From NCBI GenBank assembly GCA_030710605.1, contig CP092877.1, forward strand, positions 71,833,085-71,897,084: a DNA stretch of 64,000 bases, given 5' to 3'. The position numbers were made by a program, and so were the translations under genes. The notes under the pieces are model-generated. The model was given only the letters and a program-made list of their open reading frames with translations. It was not told the origin of the DNA and ran no database searches. This DNA is from Cordylochernes scorpioides. Taxonomy: Eukaryota; Arthropoda; Arachnida; Pseudoscorpiones; Chernetidae. This document shows positions 46,746 to 55,700 of this stretch, piece after piece. Position 1 is the first letter of the stretch; each line of letters begins with the position of its first letter.

Positions 46746-49700
46746 ATATTACGCCTCTAAAATAGTTTTATAATTTGATAACAGATGGCGCTCTAGTACA
46801 TCATAACTTTTTCCATTTGTAAACAAAGGCTCGAAGGTGTTATTAAAATTTAAAAAGTTGCTATTAAAATTTAAAAAGTTGCTATTAAAGTTTAAAAGTT
46901 TTCTTTAATCTTAAAATACTCTGTATATCATTTTGACTAATTTTAATTCAACGATAAAATTATCTCTCAATGATAAAGGAATAGCTTTTTTTAATTTCTT
47001 ATTTATTTTTTAGATTATATATGTATTTTCAAAAATTGGTGACAATTTCTACCTCTCTTGCTATAAAAATGCAAGTGGAGATTTGAAAGTAAAGCCACTG
47101 CTCGTGTATCATTCTGAGAATCCACGGGCTTTCAAGAAACACAAAGTGCAAAAGAGCCAATTGAACGTTTTGTGGAAGTCGAATACTAAGACTTGGGTCA
47201 CTCGTTTGTTGTTTGTTGAGTGGATGAACGAAGCATTCGGTCCTGCAGTGAAGAAATACCTTTCGGAAAAAAAACTGCCACTCAGAGCGTTGCTGGTTAT
47301 GGACAATGCTCCTGCTCATCCACCAAGCCTTAAGGATCACTTACTGGATGAATTCAAGTTTATTGAGGTCAGGTTCCTCCCTCCTAACACCACCCCACTA
47401 CTGCAGCCTATGGATCAGCAGGTCATTTCCAACTTTAAGAAAATATATATCAAAGAACTTTTTCAGAGATGCTTCGAATTAACTGAAGAAACAAACCTTA
47501 CTCTCCGAGAGTTTTGGCAGAATCATTTCAACATTGTCCACTGCCTTAAGATCATTGATAAAGCATGGAATGGAGTCTCCCAGAGAACTCTCGTTTCTGC
47601 TTGGACAAAATTGTGGCCTCACATCGTCCATGCATATGATTTTAAGGGGTTGTCTGGTGAACAGCAGCCACCAATTATCGATGTTATTGTGTCTCTGGGG
47701 AAAACTTTAGGACTGGAGGTGAATGAGCCAATCATTCAAGAGCTTGTGGAGGAAGAAGATCAGGAGCTTACCACAAATGAACTGATCGATCTTCATCGCG
47801 AGCAACACCAAGAGGTTAAGGAGGTGATCTCGTCTGGGGAAGAGGAGGATGAAAATTCACTGGGATCCCTCCCTTCAGATCAGATTCGGGAAATATGTAA
47901 AATGTGGGAAACTGTGCAATTGTTCGTAGCAAAGCACCACCCGAATAAGCCGGCTGCTTTGCGAGCGACAGATCAGTTCAACGATAATGCGGTGTCGCAT
48001 TTCCGTGAAATTCTCAAAAAGAGGCAGAAGCAACAGTCATTGGACCAGTTCTTCGATAAAATTGAAAGAAAAAAATAAAATGTTATAAAATAACCCTTTT
48101 ATGCCATTTTTCCCTCAAATAGTGGTTTTTTAACGCAATTGCATCAGCCATCCCAACATTATCTTTTATTTTTGTTTATTTTATCTTTTTTTATACATTT
48201 ATTTATGCATTATCTTTTTATTTACTTATCACTAGGTTTGAAATTCAGTAACTATCACGTGTAAAATTTTTCTTTCGAATCTTTCATTAAAAATATGATA
48301 GCTATGATTTCAAATATTGAATGGAGTACAAGCTTCTCTTATACTTATCACGAAGTGTTTGCCGACTCTAATTAAACTAAAATTCATGGAAGAATTGCCC
48401 GAGTTTCAATTATTAAAAATAAGAAATTAGTTTCGCACTACGAGCGTTTTGGAGTACGAGCATGGCTCTGGAACGGATTATGCTCGCAAACCGAGGGTCC
48501 ACTGTATTGGGTTTAAACACTTATTTTTACTGTATTTAAATACAGTATAACCTCTTATTCAACAGGAATCACCTATCCCTTGAGGTGTGCAGTAAGAAAA
48601 AAAAAAACTTCATAAAAAGAAACAATATGACATTATAAAAACATATTGTTTATTATGGATGGGTTCAGAGTAATTCAATTTACATAATATATTTATCTAC
48701 TCTGCACTATAATCAAATTTCTCTGCTAAATAGAATAGCACAAACTAAACCTATAATCATCAAGGTAAGATGCTATCCAAAATTAGAAAACTAACTCCCA
48801 GTTCCCCAACTAGAGGAAAGAGCCCCCACTCACCTCCAGGTTCAACCTGCAGCGCTGTGGAGACACCGCTGCTCTCTGGAAGGGCTGCCACACAAGTCTC
48901 TGTATAGTTATATAGCAGCAATTGGGAGGAAGCATGAAGAAAAATCCAACTACAAAAATACATATTTTTGGTATTAAATATATGTGCATATATACTTTTG
49001 GAAATATATATCTAACAAAAGCATAAAGTTCTTAAAAATTCACCAAAAGTCTGGCATTTTCCTCAAAAATTATCTAAATTGAAAATATTCTAAAGTTCAA
49101 TTTTTCCTTCCGCAAATCAATATGATTCATAACTATATCCCCTCTTGAAAATAAAAAATTTTGAAAAGTGCAAATGAAAAAATTTATTTACAAAAAAATA
49201 ATTATATTTTTTATGGGCAACTAGATGAAGAAATACAGATTTGAATCCACATCCTTTTTTTTTTATATCTTAAAGTAATCACTATCCAGAAGTCTAACAC
49301 CTCCTTTATGTGGTGGGTGGGAGAAACAGCACAAGTAGGGGACTTTGTGAGCCCTGGGCCACTACAGTAGCCATATAGAGAACCCTGGAATGTGGCTGAC
49401 TAACGGAGCAATGACACTCCCTCATTCCAAGGAGCAGTACTAACAAGGTAATAAGACCAAATCCAAATAAATATTTTATAATCTATAATCCAAATTGTAC
49501 TTAATCACACACAAGGAGCAGCTCAAACAAAGACTGAGAGAATAAGTGAATAAAATATATACCAACTCTACACATGGCATGAGAAGAGAAAGCATTACAA
49601 CAGTGTGTTTCATTTCCACCATCACTTTGAGACCCATGTAGTGGAAGTTGAATGCCTGCAGAATGGAAATCCCATTATATAGGTGATGGGAGAAAGAGGG

Positions 49701-52700
49701 TGGTAAATGCCACCAAGTGACCTCTTGAATTCAACACACTTACTATATTTCCAATCCCAACCACTTACTTACTGTAATTCAACATTAACAGATTGAGGGG
49801 AAGAACCAGCATGTGTCTGGGGAGGGTATCTTGTTAGACACTCTGGAGTGGTTAACAGTCTTAATGGAGGGAGATATGGTAGAAAGATTGGGAAGGCAGA
49901 GAATATAATATGTAAATCACAAACAATTTAAAGAGAAGCCCCTTCATCAAAAGACTATCCCTGGAAAGGAAGTTCTGGGAGGACAAGACAGCTTATGGCT
50001 GGTTGAGGAGAAATAGATAGAATTCAACACCTTGGGGGTAAAATTGAATTCAATACTGTGTGACCTTTTATTTAGTCCGAATAAATCAGTCCTAAGACGA
50101 GTGCCTTCACCAAGGTGGTGATCTGTTGCCTTAGTCCATGCATTGAGGGTTTTCATGACAAAAACAACTCCGCCCTTGCCGGTCCCAAGCCCGGATGAAA
50201 AGGGAGGAGGGGGAGCAGTAACAAGCTCACTAAAAAACCTGGGCTCAGCTGGCCCGGCTGATAGTAACCTGTAAGGGCTCTTAATCCAGGCATACAGGAT
50301 AGTAAAAAGTTTTCAACTAGCAATAATCGCGCCTCGGAAGTTCCTCACTGGCTACGATATCGCCTCTGCGCAAAGCATACAGGATGAGTAGCGTTTGTAC
50401 TCCATGTTAGGAGCGGTTGCACATGGCATCTGTTCCTCATGTCAGAGGCGGCCATTTCTTTTGGAGCCACTGAGTAGTGCTCCCAGTCTTAATGACAAAG
50501 GCAGAGGCATTCTACTTCACCCAGTGTGGAGATAAGAAAGAAGAAGAGGAAGATGACAAAAATGATGCATAGGCTTCGACTAGTCTTTTGCATCCATATG
50601 GCATTAACCTAACAGCAAGTTTATTTGCCTTTAGAGGCCATTTCCAACTTTAAGGGTAAATGAGAGCCTGCCTCCTTATTAGGATTGAGTTGGAGACTTA
50701 TCTCAGTCTCTTAGCTGTTCTAGGGTGTTGTCCACTCACATGCCAGGTCCAAGGAGATTAGATCTTAAAATAGGGCATTTCTCATATATTCAGTATATAT
50801 ATATAATTATTAATTCAGCAACTCCGCCTTTGCCGGTCCCAAGCCCGGATGAAAAAAGAGGAGGGGAGCAGTAACAAGCTCACTAAAAAACCTGGGCTCA
50901 GCTGGCCCAGCTGATAGTACCCTGTTAGGGCTCCTAATCCAGGGATACAGGATGAGCAGCATTTGTACTCCATGTTAGGAGCGGCTGCACATGGCGTCTG
51001 TTCCTCATGTCAGAGGCGGCCATTTCTTTTGGAGCTAAGTCGGCCTGCCACTGAGTAGTGCTCCCAGTCTTTTTAATGACAAAGGCATTCTACTTCACCC
51101 AGTGTGGAGATAAGAAAGAAGAAGATTAATTCAGCTTCGCTCTCTCTCTCTCTCTATATATATATAAAATTACTTCAGTCTGTACACTATAACCAACGTC
51201 CCATGAGTGACTATTATGGATATTGCGGATTTCATTGGAGCAAGTAATTTTTGTTATTACAAAAGTGGTCACTCAATGGAAGTGCCACTGTAACAAGAGA
51301 TTCAATACTTGAAATATATTGCTTCAATGGGGGGCTTCCAGTTCTTGCACAAGCCACCAGTGGATGAAAGTAGCCAAAAAGGGCATCTTGGAGGTATAAA
51401 AATCATCCCACAGCTTGTTACATAGTTGCAAATCCCTACCCCATGGGACAATTCATAGCAACAAGGGGGGACATTTACCATTGCTCGGTGCTTGGGAAGG
51501 TGATGTAGAGGGTACTAATAAGGCATGAGGTTCTGAAACAAAAAAACCTGGCATCAGTTCAAGCTTAAGTTTGAAATCCCAACACCTGAAACAGATATAA
51601 AGTGAGTTCAAGAAAACCTAAAAACACCTATTTGTGAGCACAAGAGTCTTTTTTTTTGCTTATCCCTAGTACACGTGGTACAGGCCATGATAATCATGGT
51701 GGGTAGTTAGCGACTGCTTTTTACTGTAAGCGCACCACATGTCTACACATGTGAAAGCAGTTCGACTTTGCACTTACAAATGTGCCAGAGCCCCGTTTGG
51801 TTACTTGCATTCGCTGGTGGGGTTGGACTTTTGCAAGAATTGGGGGGCCATTGGAGCATTTTTTTTTTTTTTAAACAGAAAAAAGTGTCCAATGCGGGGA
51901 TCGAACCTGGGTCGTTGTGGTCGTAAACCAAACGGTTTAACCAGCCTTCCACCGACCCCCCCTCAGAAATCATAATATCAGTATACCTGGGATAAGTCAA
52001 CTCCTGTATTACTGTAGAACACACAATAGCTTGTCCAGCAGCAGAGAAAGGGTTATGGAAATATTTATCCTAGTCAAATATTTGAGGAGTATAAAATTAC
52101 TTAATAAATTGAGGAAAAGTAACAACAACAGAGAGAGGTGTCTTCTTACTGGAGAACTGTTCATTAGTATAAATGATAATTTCGGGGAATGAAACTGTCC
52201 TTTGTAGAGAGGTATCCATTCATAGAGGTTCTACAGTATGTGGTATCCTGTTGTTGTTTCTTATCCCCTTGTATAAAGATTATATAAATTCCATGGGATA
52301 TTAATCAACCAATTTTTTCAACTTAGTTCCTGACATTTCAGTGACTTTTCTGTTATTCTCCTTAAGGGAATGATGGAAGAAGAATGAAGAAGAGAGACAG
52401 TGAGTCATTGAAATCTCGGAAAATAAATAAAAAATTTGGTTGATATGGTTATATCTTTTTCCAAACAAACTTCAAACCAATAAATGATCTTCAAAATTGC
52501 TTTAATGAAATGAAGATACTGTTTGATAAAATTCAACCTATCAACACAATCCAGCAAAGGAAGCCATTTCAATAATTGCTAGGTAAGAAAAACAAAGAGT
52601 CCAAATCAAAAATAATCCATTGAGACAGAGATAATATATAAAAATTAACCTGTCAAGATATAAAAACTATCAATATAAATGAAATATCAATGAAAAAAAT

Positions 52701-55700
52701 ATAAAAAATGACAAAAAATACTTGTCTGAATATATCAAAATACAGTAGAACCTCCCAAGAGTCTGAGCTCATCTAGTAAATTGAAAAAATAACTAGCTTT
52801 TGCTCATTCCAATGGTTTTGTGGTCTGAACGCAGCTCTTAAATCTGTCACAGAAAAAAGAACTTTATTATGATCAAACAATTTTCAACTTATAGAGAATA
52901 CAAACATAATAGTAATAAGCTTTCCACCTTTGAAAAGGGCAACAGTGGGTCATTGAAATGTCAGCATAATAAACTTTTAAAAAAGGCTTGGTGAGTCTAC
53001 AACTTAGTATATTCCCCACTTATTTAGATAATATATATAGAGGCAATTAGAGAAATTATATAACATCTGTTGATTATAACTATTCTGTTAGAATATTATT
53101 TATTCTCTAGAATTGAACTCCTACTGCCTTTGAGGAGGCCCTTTATATTACAGTGCAACCTCCCATGAGAGACCCAGTCCCTATAGATCAGAACAAATGA
53201 CTTACAAAGGCAGTCCTAGAACATCTTGTAGTGATAAAACCATTATTTACATCTCTCTTCAATGGACGACATCTAGAGATTCTTTACTAATTGAGCTTGT
53301 TGCGAGTCTTTTTAATTGACTACATTTATTGACCCCCCCATATTGTCTTATTTATTTTTCTTAAATCAAGGCAATTATTCCTCAGTAGAAAGAAATGTTT
53401 TTTTTCTCAAAAGTCCCACTACATCACACTGTTCGGTGGCAATAATTGCCAAAGGAACAGATAATATTTCACCAGGAAGTTGAAAATAGTGCTATCTTTC
53501 AACCCTGGATAGAGTTTGTTATAAAACCTTGTTGAAAACCTCGCTATAGCAAACTCCAATGGGGGTGAAATTTTGGTTCACTATATTGCAGAAGGTTTAC
53601 TTTAGAAAGGTTTTTCTGTATGCTATAGAGATGCACAAAGCAGCGATCAAGACAGAGAGGACAGGCTCACCATGGGAAGTTCCTTGACCACCAGATGGAG
53701 GAGGGCTGGTGGGGGATGAGGTGGGGATGGTGGGAGGAGCTGAGGAGGACTCTACTTCTTGAGGAGGGGCTTCTTCAGCTTGAGAGGCGGGGCCTGATGA
53801 CACACCCTCCTCCTTCCCTGAGGGCTCCTCCTCCTTTTTGACCACCAGGTCATCCTTCTTGGTATGGTTGAGGACCTTGGGCCTCAACGAGGGAGATAGG
53901 GGCTTTGAGGGGGGTTTGGCAGTTTTCAGTAGAGAAGAAGGCACTTCAACTAGTTGGGAGATGGGCTTCACCTCCAGACAACTCTTCTGAGAATGGTTGG
54001 GTGGTGCTAGGGTGAGGCAGGAGAGGATCTGGTTGGTCTTCTCCTGGATCTCTGAGGGGATCTTGCTGGGGTCCAGCAGGCTGAACGGGGAGGAGGAGTT
54101 GGGGAAGGCGGGGATGTAGAGCTCCTCCTCCTTTCTGTGGTTAAGCAGGTGGGAGTTCTTTAGGAGGAGGGGCTGCTTGTTGTCCGAGGTCTCCAGGAGT
54201 GAATCTGATGACTCCAGGAGGTTGGGGTCAGACTTCTCCGGGAGGGAGTTGGGAGGGGTGGGTAGTTCGATCTTGTTGGGGAAGGTGGGGGGGTTGGGGG
54301 ACTCCACCTCCTTGCTGTCATCCAGGCTGAAGTCCGGCCCACCACTGTCTGGAGGAGTCTCCAGGGTGTGGCAGGGGAAACTCTCCTCTAGTAGCTCCTC
54401 CCCCTTCAACCCAGTCCCAGCCTCTTGTGATGAGGTGCTCTCTGGGGTTTCTCCTGCACACCTGGACTTTTAGGAGATCTATTCACTGATAATTCAAGTA
54501 GCAATGAACTAAAATTTATAGTTAAATCTCTCTCCCTAAAGGGACCACCCTAAATTCCAAACTAAAGTGGACACTTTAGAGAGATCTACTATTTGAGTAA
54601 AACCACACACTAGAAAGAGGTTGGTGGTTGCCTTAGGAAGATTTAATAATCATTATTTATATATAAAAGACACAGTATAACTTGTTTAATTCAACCTTTT
54701 TTTTTTTTAAATCCCAAGCAGCCTATTTGCTTTAATTTAACTAGCTGTAATTCAACAAAGAGATTTCAATTCAAATGAAAATTCTGATTTCTTAGAGTGT
54801 TGAATTAAACAATTAGGACTGTATTTTTTAGGTAAAAATAATTAAAAAAAAACCTCTGGTACAAAATACTTGCCTCCAGTTGGAGGAGCAATGAGGCTTC
54901 GGAACATGAGGGTGGATGTATCCAGGTGTAGCTCTGTAGACGGAGATTCCTCCGATGTAGACAGATCCTCCTCTCCCTTGACATCCAACAGCTCCTTGGC
55001 CACCTCCTCCTCCACTTTGTCTGCAGCGGCGACACCTTCCGTCTCCGCACAAACCTCTTCTTTCACACCCAGACTGGACACCTCCACAACCTTGCTCTCA
55101 CAACTGTCAACCTGGCTGACCACTTCTTCCTTAATTTCTGCCTGCTTTTCCTCATTCGTCACTTCCACACTCTCTTTCTCAACTGACTTTACAACCATTT
55201 CTTCGGTGATCTTGCGAGGCATGCTGCTAGCTGGAGCTTTGCAAGGTTCCGCCAGACTCTCTGCTGAGCTGGACACAACCTCTGGCTGCTCCACACCACT
55301 TTGTACTGGTACCTCCTCATCAACCTGCATGGCTTCTTCCCTGCTTTCTGCTTCCGATTTCATAGAAACATCCATTTCTTTACTACTTGCTTCTTCCTCA
55401 GATTCTGGCTTCCCAACTGGAGCAGCAGGCTCAACCTCCATGGGCACTTCTGCTTCACTGCTTACTACTGGCTGTTGCTCTCTGCACGGTTCTTGGTCAC
55501 CAACACTGCAGATTTCCATTGGCTGTGGACTGGGCTCTATCCTGCCATTGGATCGTTCCTCCACTGACTGGTCTCTAGAGTCATTGGAAGGCCCTGCTAG
55601 AGTCTTGGGCTCTACAGGTGCTTGGCTAGGTGTAGGGGCAGCATCCTGTGTGGACTCAGGAGGCCTGGCTTGGCTGAAATGCTCTCTTGATTGTATTTCC

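Larger units (their letters stand above)
46281..48504 (+). mobile_element. Tigger-like DNA transposon in an NCOA6-type intron
   Basis: Inverted ends CAGTGGACCCTCAGTTTACG and CGAGGGTCCACTG, flanked by TA (46279-46280 and 48505-48506). 2.2 kb, with the C-terminal two thirds of a transposase and a head-to-head repeat (46603-46795) in place of its N-terminal part. End sequences are of the Tigger/jerky type. Confidence 0.92.
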
